Assembly: GCA_016786745.1 (NCBI GenBank)
Contig: JAEUVS010000038.1
Coordinates: forward strand, 1-64,000
DNA length: 64,000 nt
Source of the DNA: Chitinophagaceae bacterium
Lineage (GTDB): Bacteria > Bacteroidota > Bacteroidia > Chitinophagales > Chitinophagaceae
Direction: 5' to 3'
Shown here: positions 1 through 8,401 of the stretch, piece after piece
Layout: every line of letters starts with the position of its first letter
How positions within the stretch are numbered: the first letter of the stretch is position 1
Position numbers and translations under genes: made by a program
Notes under the pieces: generated by a model
Seen by the model: the letters and a program-made list of their open reading frames with translations, nothing else
The model's database searches: none
What the model was told of the DNA's origin: nothing

Positions 1-1
1 A

Positions 2-76
2 CCGATGGAAACTTTTAGGGAATCTGTTATCTTAGCGAAACAGAAGTTAATAGGACAACCTGCGCCGGCAGCATAA
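2..76 (+). CDS. possible 3' end of an upstream gene (partial)
   Basis: One frame is open from the window edge to a TAA at 74-76. It would give a 24-residue C-terminus with a plausible mixed composition (a basic Lys-Gln-Lys stretch, then a Pro/Ala-rich tail). I do not recognise the protein, and an opening this short can occur by chance. It is listed because a neighbouring gene may end here; the sequence to the left is needed to decide. Confidence 0.25.
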   Translation, partial: PMETFRESVILAKQKLIGQPAPAA

Positions 77-186
77 AATATTAATCCAACCCTAAAAAAC
101 TAAAAATCCCTTATTGTCCGATCAAATACTAACTATTACACATTATTTTATTATCTCAATTTCGACCTTTAAGCGATAAGAAAATA

Positions 187-504
187 ATGTTGATCATTGA
201 AAGCTTGAGATCCGAAAATACCTCGGTAAAGTATAAGTACCAGGTACTCCAAATATTTTCGATACTATTTAGTGTAATAGCAGGTGCTTTGCTCTCAGCG
301 ATTATTGCCTTACCTGAAATGTTCACATCATGGAATAGAATTTGGACTTTTTTTAGATCAATAATTGGATTTTCTTTACTATTTATACTCTTTAGCTGGT
401 TTTTTGAATATATGATAGTGAAAGATATTTATTTGAGTTCAGCAAATAAACGTAGTAGACTGATCCGGATTCTTGAAAATTTTTATTTACGCGAGTTTGA
501 ATAA
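187..504 (+). CDS. small two-helix membrane protein, unknown function
   Basis: The predicted product has 105 residues. Two hydrophobic stretches (about residues 22-44 and 50-77) look like membrane segments, joined by a short loop containing Trp and Arg; the C-terminal 25 residues are basic and probably cytoplasmic. There is no signal peptide and no motif that I recognise. The gene and its flanks (about 80-580) are clearly richer in A+T than the rest of the window, which hints at an orphan or acquired gene. ATG 187 is the only good start; no strong ribosome-binding site is visible, which is normal for Bacteroidota. It has no obvious operon partner. Coding status is likely but not certain. Confidence 0.55.
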   Translation: MLIIESLRSENTSVKYKYQVLQIFSILFSVIAGALLSAIIALPEMFTSWNRIWTFFRSIIGFSLLFILFSWFFEYMIVKDIYLSSANKRSRLIRILENFYLREFE

Positions 505-629
505 ATTCGATCGGGTTATTAATGTGCCAAATTTATACATTATTGCAGGTTTGTAATGGAACGGGAAAGAAAACGTAGCATTTGAGGCGGGTAGGATAAT
601 GCTTGCACTGGCAGGCAAGTAAACGGCAA

Positions 630-2168
630 TTAACGATACAGGTTTATCCGCTCCGTACGGTGAAACGTAACACCGTTTGTTTTCGGAGGAGTAATAGTTG
701 CCTCGAACTCCACATCTGAGGTACCACCTTTAATTTCGATTATTTTTCCATGCCGCGGACCATCATCATTAACCGCGCCGGAGGAAAAGATCATGTTACC
801 CGACTCTTCATTGTAGTCCACATCCGAAACAAAACGCGAATACGTTTGTACGCCACGCTCCTTGCCATATTGCCATTGCTGCTGAACCGTCATAGCTGAT
901 TCGTCTATTTTGAATCTAGCCGCGCGACTGTAAAGCTCATTAGTCGTATAGTTGCGCGTATCTCCGTTATCAAAAAATATTAAAGTGCCATCCTTCAATT
1001 TCTGCGGCGCGTGCTGATACCAGTTCCACTCAAACTCAGGATGGTTTTCACTGCCGTCAAGCACTTCGGCGTCGGTGATGGGAGCGCCCTGTGCATCCAG
1101 TGGTTGTAACAGTTTTGTTGTCAGATCAACGCCGTTGCCTGCAAGGCCCCAGCCGCGGTGCGGCGCCATGATCCACTTCACATTGTTATCTGCGTCTACT
1201 TTTACCAATCCCTGTGTTCTGCCCGAAGCAATAATGCAATCATCCGTCGAGTCGTATTCTACCGCGTTTATGTGTATCCAGTCTTCTGTGTCGGTGGTCC
1301 AGGCGGTGCGATTGTATTGCAACGACTCCCTGAAATCCCAAACGTTCACAACATCTCCCGCGGTACGACCGAGTTCTATAATAAAATCTTCTTTCGTAGC
1401 GATTCCTGTTTTGTCGACCGTGATCAGCAAGTTGCCATTAGGCTTTTCAAGCACCTGGTGATGGAACGCATATCCCGTTGCAGAAAGCGGCCACGCATTC
1501 AATATTTCTCCGAACATATCCATTTCGTAAATGGCATTTGAATTGGCATCTCCGAAGTACAGGTTTCCATTCCGGAGTCACTCGAGACCATCCTGTATGC
1601 TCAACTGCTTTATCATGTCGCTGTTTGTGTGATCGATGTACCACCTGATATCACCATAGTCGTCGAATATGAACGGATTGAATGGAAACTGACTATCGCC
1701 CGCATATCCATAATAGCTTACAAGTGTCATCTTTTGCTGAACCGATGTTGGCGCTACATCAATTTTTATATCCGGCAGGTCGGCATGCAATGTGTCGGTG
1801 GGCACTGACATGTTTGTGCTGCCGAGATTCACACCCGAAGCGTCGAAAAGTGTTACTTCCACCTGGTTGTCGTAACCACCGTACAGGCCAAGAACCGGGA
1901 TCGAGTGGGTGGTGGATACTTCTTCAAATTCTTTGGTAACATCTGAATCCGGTCCATGCTTGCCGGTTACTTTTATGTGCACGCGGGTAGGTTCCGTTGT
2001 GCCTAATGTTATCGTCGCGGTGAGTGGCGCAAATCCTGTTGGATTAACTTCAACCATCTTAGATGTGATGTACTTCGATGCATCTTTGTTTGGTGTGTTG
2101 TTCTTGTCTTTTTTACACGCTGCGATCAGCATCACTGCAGCTATTGCGCCGGGCCATAATTTTTTCAT
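630..2168 (-). pseudogene. arylsulfotransferase (ASST) family lipoprotein gene, interrupted by in-frame TGA
   Basis: Two minus-strand open stretches, 1578-2168 (196 residues) and 630-1523 plus 18 upstream codons, lie in the same frame and are separated only by a TGA at 1578-1580. Joined, they give about 512 residues, a normal length for Bacteroidota ASST-like proteins. The N-terminus is a lipoprotein signal with a LIAAC lipobox, followed by an immunoglobulin-like region. The part after the stop carries family motifs: HHQVLEKPNGNLLI, DWIHINAVEYD, a repeated beta-propeller pattern, and QYGKERG followed by SDVDY. These enzymes transfer sulfate between phenolic compounds. The stop falls in a GLE-stop-LRNGNLYF context, where CGA (Arg) to TGA is the simplest change. 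No frameshift or other stop is present, so the lesion is recent, a sequencing error, or read through. The distal half lacks its own signal peptide and cannot function alone. Confidence 0.8.
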
Positions 2169-2366
2169 ACTAGGAATATAGTCATTTTTTAAATCCCCGA
2201 TCGCGCCATGTATTAAACCCCATGTGTTGTATTATAATTCTTTAGGTGTGGCATGAAATTTTGTATTAGAAAATACCTGTCATGAAATATGATTATTTTC
2301 CTTAATTTCAGATAGCTGGTTAGACGGTTGCGCCACCCCGCATAAATCAATGCACAATCGTGCAAC

Positions 2367-2936
2367 ATGAAACATCTGGGAACACATCCATTCAGATTAT
2401 TTGCGGTGATGATCATTGTGTTGGTCGTGTTCAGTTGCAGAAGAACCGTTTACGACCGCAGACCAAACACAAGCAATTCTCCTGAAAGTCGTGAGTATTT
2501 TGGATTTGTTTTAAACGGAAGACATTTTGTTTCGGAAGAGCGAATCGGAAACGTTTCGGGGGAATGTACATATGCTGCGTCTTATGATTCAGCTTCTACG
2601 TTCCGCATACAATCGAATCACTCGGCGACTAGTTGCATCGGAGGTACAATTGAGATTATCCTCGACAGTATCGACATAAAAGAAAACAATACTTACGCGT
2701 TTGGTACACCCGGTTCTAAAAAAAATTCATTGACGTGCTATTTCACTAACGATTGTTCGAAGCCGGCGCTTTACCTTACTACCAGGGATAACAATTTTGG
2801 TTTTGTGAAGATTAAAAAATACAGGCCGGATATAAAAGTTATTTCAGGTGTATTCTCCTGTATTGTAATTAGTGATGATGGAACCTCGTACCAGATAGCC
2901 GATGGCTACTTCGATCGGCATTACTCTCCGTTCTGA
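2367..2936 (+). CDS. DUF6252-like lipoprotein
   Basis: The product has 189 residues. The N-terminus is a lipoprotein signal with hydrophobic residues 10-22 and a VFSC lipobox, so the mature protein is probably membrane-anchored. The body is beta-rich and ends in a block of the form ISGVFSC...DGTSYQIADGYFD, which resembles the C-terminal signature of Bacteroidota DUF6252-type lipoproteins (usually ISGTF...I.ITDGRFD). Four Cys residues outside the lipobox could form disulfides in the periplasm. Function is unknown. The gene diverges from the broken arylsulfotransferase and stands alone: the next gene downstream has its own promoter. Family assignment is by pattern memory and is moderate. Confidence 0.6.
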   Translation: MKHLGTHPFRLFAVMIIVLVVFSCRRTVYDRRPNTSNSPESREYFGFVLNGRHFVSEERIGNVSGECTYAASYDSASTFRIQSNHSATSCIGGTIEIILDSIDIKENNTYAFGTPGSKKNSLTCYFTNDCSKPALYLTTRDNNFGFVKIKKYRPDIKVISGVFSCIVISDDGTSYQIADGYFDRHYSPF

Positions 2937-2980
2937 CTTTTCCTGCTATTCTCCTTTCAGAAAGAAGTCTTAAAATTATA

Positions 2981-3012
2981 ATCGATACATCGAAATATTT
3001 CGATAAATCGAT
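2981..3012. promoter_or_regulatory. 32-bp near-perfect palindrome, probable ArsR-family operator
   Basis: The core ATCGAAATATTTCGAT (2989-3004) is a perfect 16-bp palindrome. It is flanked two bases away on each side by ATCGAT (2981-2986 and 3007-3012). The whole 32-bp element is symmetric about 2996/2997, with 14 of 16 positions paired in each half. It overlaps the upstream promoter element of the adjacent ArsR-type gene, the usual arrangement for autorepression. Two regulator dimers could fit. Confidence 0.75.
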
Positions 3013-3028
3013 TTGTGGTCTATCTTTG
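2998..3028 (+). promoter_or_regulatory. Bacteroidota-type promoter of the arsR-like/MFS operon
   Basis: TATCTTTG at 3021-3028 is an exact match to the Bacteroidota -7 consensus TAnnTTTG. TTTC at 2998-3001 sits 19 bases upstream, where a TTTG/TTG -33 element is expected. Transcription would start near 3033-3036, at or beside the GTG start codon, which implies a leaderless or nearly leaderless message. Confidence 0.6.
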
Positions 3029-3032
3029 GATC

Positions 3033-3308
3033 GTGAATATTAAAAAGATCGAGAAGATTTCCAAGGCGCTCAGTGATGCGAACCGCATCGCGATTCTTGA
3101 TCAGCTCAGGAAGAAAAAGAATTGTCTTTATTGTTCTGAGGTGAATGAGTTCCTTGACCTGGCGCAGCCTTCGGTCTCACATCATCTTAAACAGTTAGTA
3201 GATGCTGAGCTGTTAATTCCCGAAAAGGAAGGCAGAATTATCAGGTATAGACTAAATGAAAAAGTGCTTAACGATTACATTGCCAATTTGACCCGTCTTA
3301 CAGATTAA
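3033..3308 (+). CDS. ArsR-family winged-helix transcriptional regulator
   Basis: This is a 91-residue winged-helix repressor. Helix-turn-helix residues lie at about 33-60 (LDLAQPSVSHHLKQL), followed by a wing ending in GRIIRYRLN. The start is placed at GTG 3033 because the product then begins at the family's usual first helix, and because the -7 element at 3021-3028 lies inside the longer GTG-3015 version. Cys31 and Cys34 (CLYC) fall near the alpha-3 position where metal-sensing ArsR proteins carry CxC, so thiol or metal sensing is possible; the spacing differs from the classical motif. The gene is followed 46 bases later by an MFS transporter, its likely target through the palindrome upstream. 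Confidence 0.85.
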   Translation: MNIKKIEKISKALSDANRIAILDQLRKKKNCLYCSEVNEFLDLAQPSVSHHLKQLVDAELLIPEKEGRIIRYRLNEKVLNDYIANLTRLTD

Positions 3309-3354
3309 GAGCAACACACAACAGGATTTACTCATCTTGAAAAATTAAATTGGC

Positions 3355-4548
3355 ATGAAGAAGAGAATTTATTACGTGCTTGCATTGGGCGCATTTGGAA
3401 TTATTACAACAGAGTTCGGTGTAATCGGCATCCTGCCATCTCTCGCAGAAGAGTTCCACGTTTCAATCGATACGGCCGCGTGGCTATTGAGCGGCTTCGC
3501 GCTAACAGTCGCGATTTTTGGGCCGTTCGCAAACATCCTTACATCAAAGATTAACCGCAAACTCGTTATGTGCATCGTGCTTGCGCTTTTCGTGATGTCG
3601 AATATCCTTTCGGCGTTTGCTCCCAACTTTACCGTGTTAATGATTGCACGTATCCTGCCCGCGTTCCTGCATCCTGTTTTCTGGGCTGTGTCTATGTCGG
3701 TTGCCGCGAAGCAGGCCGGACCAAAAGACGCTCCCAAAGCCATCGCGATAGTCATGAGCGGATTAAGCATCGCGACAGTGGCAGGTGTTCCACTTACCAC
3801 TTACGCTGCTAACCTCTTCAGCTGGCATGCTTCATTTTTTATAGCAGGAATCATCAACCTGATCGCATTTGCGGGTTTAACGCTGATGATACCATCTATG
3901 CCTGTAAGCAAGGAAACTACCGTACAAAACCAGTTAACAGAATTGAAGAACCCGCTCATCTGGGCCAGAATGTTCACGACAATGATAATTGTAGCGGGAA
4001 TGTTTGCCAGCTACGGCTATTTCGCTGAATACCTCGGTCGCGTGTCGCATATGAACGGCACACAAATAAGTATCATGTTACTTGTATTCGGCGGCGCCGG
4101 TATATTCGGTAACTGGCTCACCGGGGTAGCTCTAAGTAAAAATGTTGTTTTGTTCAGCAGGCTGTTCCTGCTCTCGCTTGTTACAATCCATATCGCAGCA
4201 TATTTTTTCGGCGGTTACTTTATCCCGATGGTGGTGATCATCTCGATCTGGGGTTTTATACATACCGGTGGGTTCCTTGTGGGAAACATCCAGGTGATTA
4301 ATGGAATGCCTCAAAATACGATTGACGTCATCAACGGCGTTTTGCCTTCATTCTATAACGCAGGTCTTACCCTCGGCACCCTGCTCGGCGGGATTGTAAT
4401 CGCAAGATCGGGCGTGCATGAAGTAATCTGGATGGCTATTCCGTTACTGCTCGTTGCGTATGGACTCACTTTTGTTACACACACCAGCAAAAGGCAATCA
4501 ACAGTTCTTGCAGATGTGTTACCGGAAGCACAACCCGTGCGTGCCTGA
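3355..4548 (+). CDS. MFS transporter, DHA1/AraJ-like exporter
   Basis: The product is a 397-residue, 12-helix major facilitator protein of the drug:H+ antiporter-1 type (AraJ/YdhP-like). Visible features are a first helix with TTEFGVIGILP, a loop 2-3 segment with INRK, and a helix-5 segment SIATVAGVPLTTYAA resembling antiporter motif C, followed by WHASFF. It acts in the inner membrane and probably exports a small molecule; the substrate cannot be read from sequence. It lies 46 bases downstream of the ArsR-like regulator and is probably co-transcribed and derepressed by the ligand of that regulator. It ends two bases before the convergent malate synthase-like gene. Confidence 0.85.
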   Translation: MKKRIYYVLALGAFGIITTEFGVIGILPSLAEEFHVSIDTAAWLLSGFALTVAIFGPFANILTSKINRKLVMCIVLALFVMSNILSAFAPNFTVLMIARILPAFLHPVFWAVSMSVAAKQAGPKDAPKAIAIVMSGLSIATVAGVPLTTYAANLFSWHASFFIAGIINLIAFAGLTLMIPSMPVSKETTVQNQLTELKNPLIWARMFTTMIIVAGMFASYGYFAEYLGRVSHMNGTQISIMLLVFGGAGIFGNWLTGVALSKNVVLFSRLFLLSLVTIHIAAYFFGGYFIPMVVIISIWGFIHTGGFLVGNIQVINGMPQNTIDVINGVLPSFYNAGLTLGTLLGGIVIARSGVHEVIWMAIPLLLVAYGLTFVTHTSKRQSTVLADVLPEAQPVRA

Positions 4549-4549
4549 T

Positions 4550-6430
4550 TTATTTTAAATCAACATTCGCGGTGATGCGTGTGCCATCTTTCCTGAATGC
4601 ATTCATATACGCGTTGATTCGTTCTTTGGCCACGGCGAGATCGAAATTGTTAAGGTTAATATTCAGCAGGTCTATAAACCACGGAAATTTTTCCGTGTTG
4701 TGAATGTATGTTGTTACAATCTCCCTTGAGATCGGCAGGGTGGTAATTTTGGAAGAATCGAATACATCTTTTGTATTTGCCCTGAGAAGTTTGTTATACT
4801 CTTCTTCCAGTAACTTTTCAAACATACTCATCGAGAATAATTCGTTGGCACGCACACCTGTTTGCGGATCATCAGCGGTAATTCTTGCTCCTTTGTGAAC
4901 CCATTCCCAGAGGATGCTCAACCTGATCTCGCCCGTGGCCATATCTTCCATGAGGTACAAAATATCGTCGTTGCCGAAAAAATCAGCCGGCTTCAGGGCC
5001 GCCGCCTGCATGCCCTGTTCAAACGCATTGCCGTATTGCAAAGCGACACTTAATAAATTTCTTGCGCCTCGTATCGTTGTCGGCCCTTTTTCCAGTAACA
5101 CAAGTCCATCCGCATCCTCCCTGGTGTAACCCAGCGGTGAAAATTTTCTTCCCAACTGATTGGCTTGTTTTTCCTTCTCCCAAACAGGCCTTACGATGCT
5201 TACCATTTTCCAGTGTGCCACCCATTTTCCACTCGCGCCCTCGCTTTGTTCGCGTTCAGCGCCAGCCACCGCTTTTTTCATTCCTGCCGCAACCCCTTCG
5301 GCTGATCCTACAGGGATGTTTGGTTCCATTCCGCCCTGCCATAACGCGTAGTTGCCATTCGCATCCGGCGTGTTAACGGCACAGCGAACTCTATTTTCAT
5401 AATTGCGCATATATCCATACGTCATCGTGATCACTTCGATATCAGGATTGATAAAATTTTCATCCCAGGCCATCGCATCGGCAACGCTATTGATGTAATC
5501 CCATCTTCCTGTATTAAAACCAACAAAATGTTTTCCGAGTGCCGCACGTATTTCCATCAACTGGTAGGTAGCCTCCAGTTGCTCGATCAACACATATGCT
5601 TTAATTGTTCCGACGGCCAGTGAAAGGTGTTCTTCCAATGCCGTAATCAAATCGTTCCATAACGCCGCCTCTCCCGCCGTCTGAATTTTCGGTAGATACA
5701 GAACAATGGATGAACCTGCCCTTTGCAATTCTTTATAATTGTTTACTACATACAACGTAAGATCAACTATAGATGCTGCCATTCCCGAACCGTCGGCGTC
5801 CCGAATGTGACGGTCATCGAGATGAAGACCGCGCGCCCTGAATATTTTTGTGGTGAAATTCAACTGCTCTTTCCATTCGCTGATTATTTCGCGGCCAAGA
5901 AAACCAGTCGACCATTTATTCATTTCACCTGCCACGGTCTCCGATACTTTCAGGAACACCGGATCTTTTTTAATAGCAAGTTTCAGGTTGCGCTGGTTAT
6001 CGAGCGACATTGTTTTTACCTGCCCTAATGCATCTTCGCCATCAAACATCCATCCATCGGCGCCTGATAGCAATGCATATGCTACATTTCGGATGCTGCT
6101 CTCCAGCGGCGCACCAGGTTTTGCTGCTGGTCCTGTGCCCTGTATCCATTGCCGTTGTAAATCTGCGGGAATAACGGCGCCCTCAAATTTTCCATCCCTC
6201 GCTTCTTTTACGCGAATCTTTGTACGCGGAATAAAATCATTGGCATCCAGGAAATCAATTCTCTTTTTTTGCGCCTGCCGTTCTGCTCTTCGTTTTATTC
6301 GTGCAGACATCGCTTCCTTAATATCCTTATTGAATGGAGAAAGAGAAGAGAGAGCATTCAACACTTCCGGCGTAAAAATATCATTGTAAGATTGCCTTAT
6401 GTTTTCGGCGAGTATGAAATTATTGCTCAT
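4550..6430 (-). CDS. malate synthase-like protein
   Basis: The product has 626 residues, about 90 longer than typical malate synthase A. Landmarks in order: ARGLHLDDRH with Arg200, LPKIQTAGEAALWND (about 246-260), VLIEQLEATYQL with Glu283, GFNTGRWDYI with Asp311, and a C-terminal ILWEWVHKGARITADD segment that aligns with the region of the catalytic Asp. These match the Arg, Glu, Asp and Asp of malate synthases, which condense glyoxylate with acetyl-CoA to malate in the cytoplasm. It follows lutC by 4 bases and is the last gene of the lctP-lutABC set. No isocitrate lyase is in the window, so glyoxylate here may come from glycolate oxidation. The protein is divergent, so a related C-C lyase or ligase activity is possible. 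Confidence 0.75.
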   Translation of the reverse strand: MSNNFILAENIRQSYNDIFTPEVLNALSSLSPFNKDIKEAMSARIKRRAERQAQKKRIDFLDANDFIPRTKIRVKEARDGKFEGAVIPADLQRQWIQGTGPAAKPGAPLESSIRNVAYALLSGADGWMFDGEDALGQVKTMSLDNQRNLKLAIKKDPVFLKVSETVAGEMNKWSTGFLGREIISEWKEQLNFTTKIFRARGLHLDDRHIRDADGSGMAASIVDLTLYVVNNYKELQRAGSSIVLYLPKIQTAGEAALWNDLITALEEHLSLAVGTIKAYVLIEQLEATYQLMEIRAALGKHFVGFNTGRWDYINSVADAMAWDENFINPDIEVITMTYGYMRNYENRVRCAVNTPDANGNYALWQGGMEPNIPVGSAEGVAAGMKKAVAGAEREQSEGASGKWVAHWKMVSIVRPVWEKEKQANQLGRKFSPLGYTREDADGLVLLEKGPTTIRGARNLLSVALQYGNAFEQGMQAAALKPADFFGNDDILYLMEDMATGEIRLSILWEWVHKGARITADDPQTGVRANELFSMSMFEKLLEEEYNKLLRANTKDVFDSSKITTLPISREIVTTYIHNTEKFPWFIDLLNINLNNFDLAVAKERINAYMNAFRKDGTRITANVDLK

Positions 6431-6434
6431 CTGG

Positions 6435-7019
6435 TTACTTTAAAATAAAAACGGTCATTGATAAGGGGCCGTGCGCGCCAAGTACAAGCGCCTGTTCAAT
6501 GTCTGCGGTTTTAGAGGGGCCACCGATAAATCCACCGAAACCATAATTTCCGGCGCCTATTTTCTCATATGCTTCGTGTAATGTGGGAACAATTGTTTCA
6601 GCATCTACAATCACGGCAAGATGCTGGCAGATATAAGGAATAATACGTTGGCCCATCAGCTCGTCGGATAGCCATACTGCGCCATTTTCCGCAACCGAAA
6701 AGTGAGCGCGTATAATGGCGAGCTCGAGATCACTGTATGAATGTGGATCAACGGCGTCAGATATCAACTCGAAGCTATCGCCAAACTCAGCCAGTGTAGT
6801 AGCAATACGCTTCGAAGTATCAAAATTTTCGGTAATCAGTTGTTTTATAGCGGCGATATCTGTAACCACATGCGAGAGTCCTCCAATCGTCTTAAAAACT
6901 TGCATATACTTTTCAACAAGCGCATCACTCCCGTTTTTAAACATAGAAATATCTGGCAGGGGAGTTGCCGCGGGTTGATTTGCCAGGACAGATGCTAATA
7001 TCTTTTCGCGGGTCGTCAC
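6435..7019 (-). CDS. lutC: LutC-like lactate utilization protein (LUD domain)
   Basis: The product has 194 residues. The C-terminal half carries the LUD signature GFGGFIGGPSKTADIEQALVLGAHGP (given by its parts: GPSKTADIEQ, then GAHGP) at about residues 160-187, and a SVAENGAVWLS segment at about 109-119. In Bacillus, LutC works with LutA and LutB in L-lactate oxidation to pyruvate. Its start overlaps the end of lutB by four bases (ATGA), so translation is probably coupled. It is slightly shorter than Bacillus LutC (about 240), mainly at the N-terminus. The role in the complex is known only in outline for the family. Confidence 0.88.
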   Translation of the reverse strand: MTTREKILASVLANQPAATPLPDISMFKNGSDALVEKYMQVFKTIGGLSHVVTDIAAIKQLITENFDTSKRIATTLAEFGDSFELISDAVDPHSYSDLELAIIRAHFSVAENGAVWLSDELMGQRIIPYICQHLAVIVDAETIVPTLHEAYEKIGAGNYGFGGFIGGPSKTADIEQALVLGAHGPLSMTVFILK

Positions 7020-8401
7020 GATTTTTTGTTTTCATTTTTCACGAACCATTCACCGAACGATTCACTCGGACCTTCAGGCATGTCTCTTTGCTTATACCAG
7101 GGGTTAAGTTTATTGTTGATAAGAAATGGAAAATATTTCAGGAACCATCGCCCTGCTCTACCGGTTTTTTTAAATTTTTCGGGTGATGAAAAAGTCCACG
7201 CCATCGTCTTCATCCCAAGGGTCTTCGTTTTTGTTGCATATCCCTCCTTTACAATTACCTGCCGCCATTTGTACAACTGGTCATGGATATTGATTTTTAC
7301 CGGGCACACATTCGAACACGATCCGCAAAGCGTAGATGCAAATGGAAGGTCCTCATGCCTTTTCATGTCGAGGTTAGGAGCGAGGATTGCGCCGATCGGT
7401 CCGGAGATAGTATTGTGGTAACTTAGTCCGCCACTTTTCCTGTACACGGGACACGTGTTCATACAACTTCCGCATTTTATACATTTAAGTGAGTCCCTGA
7501 AATCTTTACGACCCAATTGCCGCGTTCTGCCCGCATCTACAAGTATCAGGTGCATTTCCTGGCCCTTCCGCGGTTTTTTATAATGGCTGGAATAAATCGT
7601 GATCGGTTGTCCTGTCGCACTTCTTGCAAGCAATCGCAGGAAAACTCCGAGGTGCTTTTTCTGGGGGATCACTTTTTCAAGACCCATCGAAGCAATCTGC
7701 ACCTCCGATAAGTGAGCTCCCATATCTGCGTTTCCTTCGTTGGTACACACAACATATTCACCGGTTTCAGCAACGGCAAAGTTCACACCGGTTAGCGCCG
7801 CGCGTCGTGTCAGGAAAATATTTCTCAAATGTTTACGGGCAACTCTTGTCAGTAACGTGGGGTCAGATAGTCCTTTTTCTGTACCAAGATGCTCATGAAA
7901 TAATTCGCCTATTTCCTCTTTCCGTTTGTGAATGCACGGAAGAACAATATGGCTGGGCGGTTCGTTGTCTATTTGCTGAATATATTCTCCGAGATCAGAA
8001 TTAATTACTTCAATGCCTCGTTCTTCTAAATATTCATTCAGATGGCACTCTTCCGTAAGCATCGACTTGCTCTTCACCATCTGGTTTATTTCTTTCGCCT
8101 TTAAAATTGAATACACAATCTGGTTGTGCTCCTCGGCACTGTCTGCCCAATGAACAGTGACTCCATTTTTTTTGAGATTAGATTCAAATTGAAGCAGGTA
8201 CTCATGAAGGTTGGAGATCACATTGCTTTTTATCATTGATGCCGCTTCGCGGAGGTGTTCCCATTCGGGTATTTGCTTCGCGGCGATGTCGCGTTTTTCG
8301 CGGATATACCACAAAGCGCCATCGTGCCAGTCAACCCGTTTTTCATCCTTGATAAAAGCTCCCGCTAACGAGGCATGGTCTTTCGTTGTTGCTTCCCTCA
8401 T
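7016..8401 (-). CDS. lutB: LutB-like iron-sulfur protein of lactate utilization
   Basis: The product has 461 residues. The N-terminal two thirds is a LUD domain (for example TGVNFAVAETGEYVVCTNEGN at about 205-225, quoted here only for position). It is followed by two ferredoxin-type Cys clusters, CIKCGSCMNTCP at about 310-321 and CGSCSNVCP at about 360-368, which should hold two [4Fe-4S] clusters. The C-terminal tail (after WRQVI) matches the DUF3390-type extension of LutB. The protein is cytoplasmic, probably membrane-associated, and passes electrons from 2-hydroxyacid oxidation to the quinone pool. It overlaps lutA upstream and lutC downstream by ATGA, so the three are one translational unit. 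Confidence 0.9.
   Translation of the reverse strand: MREATTKDHASLAGAFIKDEKRVDWHDGALWYIREKRDIAAKQIPEWEHLREAASMIKSNVISNLHEYLLQFESNLKKNGVTVHWADSAEEHNQIVYSILKAKEINQMVKSKSMLTEECHLNEYLEERGIEVINSDLGEYIQQIDNEPPSHIVLPCIHKRKEEIGELFHEHLGTEKGLSDPTLLTRVARKHLRNIFLTRRAALTGVNFAVAETGEYVVCTNEGNADMGAHLSEVQIASMGLEKVIPQKKHLGVFLRLLARSATGQPITIYSSHYKKPRKGQEMHLILVDAGRTRQLGRKDFRDSLKCIKCGSCMNTCPVYRKSGGLSYHNTISGPIGAILAPNLDMKRHEDLPFASTLCGSCSNVCPVKINIHDQLYKWRQVIVKEGYATKTKTLGMKTMAWTFSSPEKFKKTGRAGRWFLKYFPFLINNKLNPWYKQRDMPEGPSESFGEWFVKNENKKS

Noticed and set aside
1578..1580. TGA as a selenocysteine codon in the arylsulfotransferase gene
   Set aside because: The family has no selenocysteine or Cys at this place, it uses a catalytic His, and no convincing hairpin follows the TGA. 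A nonsense mutation or sequencing error is simpler.
1447..1644. 65-codon minus-strand open stretch across the TGA in the arylsulfotransferase gene
   Set aside because: It is in a different frame from the conserved motifs; both halves of the real gene share one frame, so no frameshift is needed.
2213..2416. 67-codon minus-strand open stretch
   Set aside because: It overlaps the lipoprotein start and promoter region and has no recognisable features.
3015..3032. Earlier GTG start for the ArsR-type regulator
   Set aside because: It would put the -7 promoter element inside the coding region and add residues not typical of the family.
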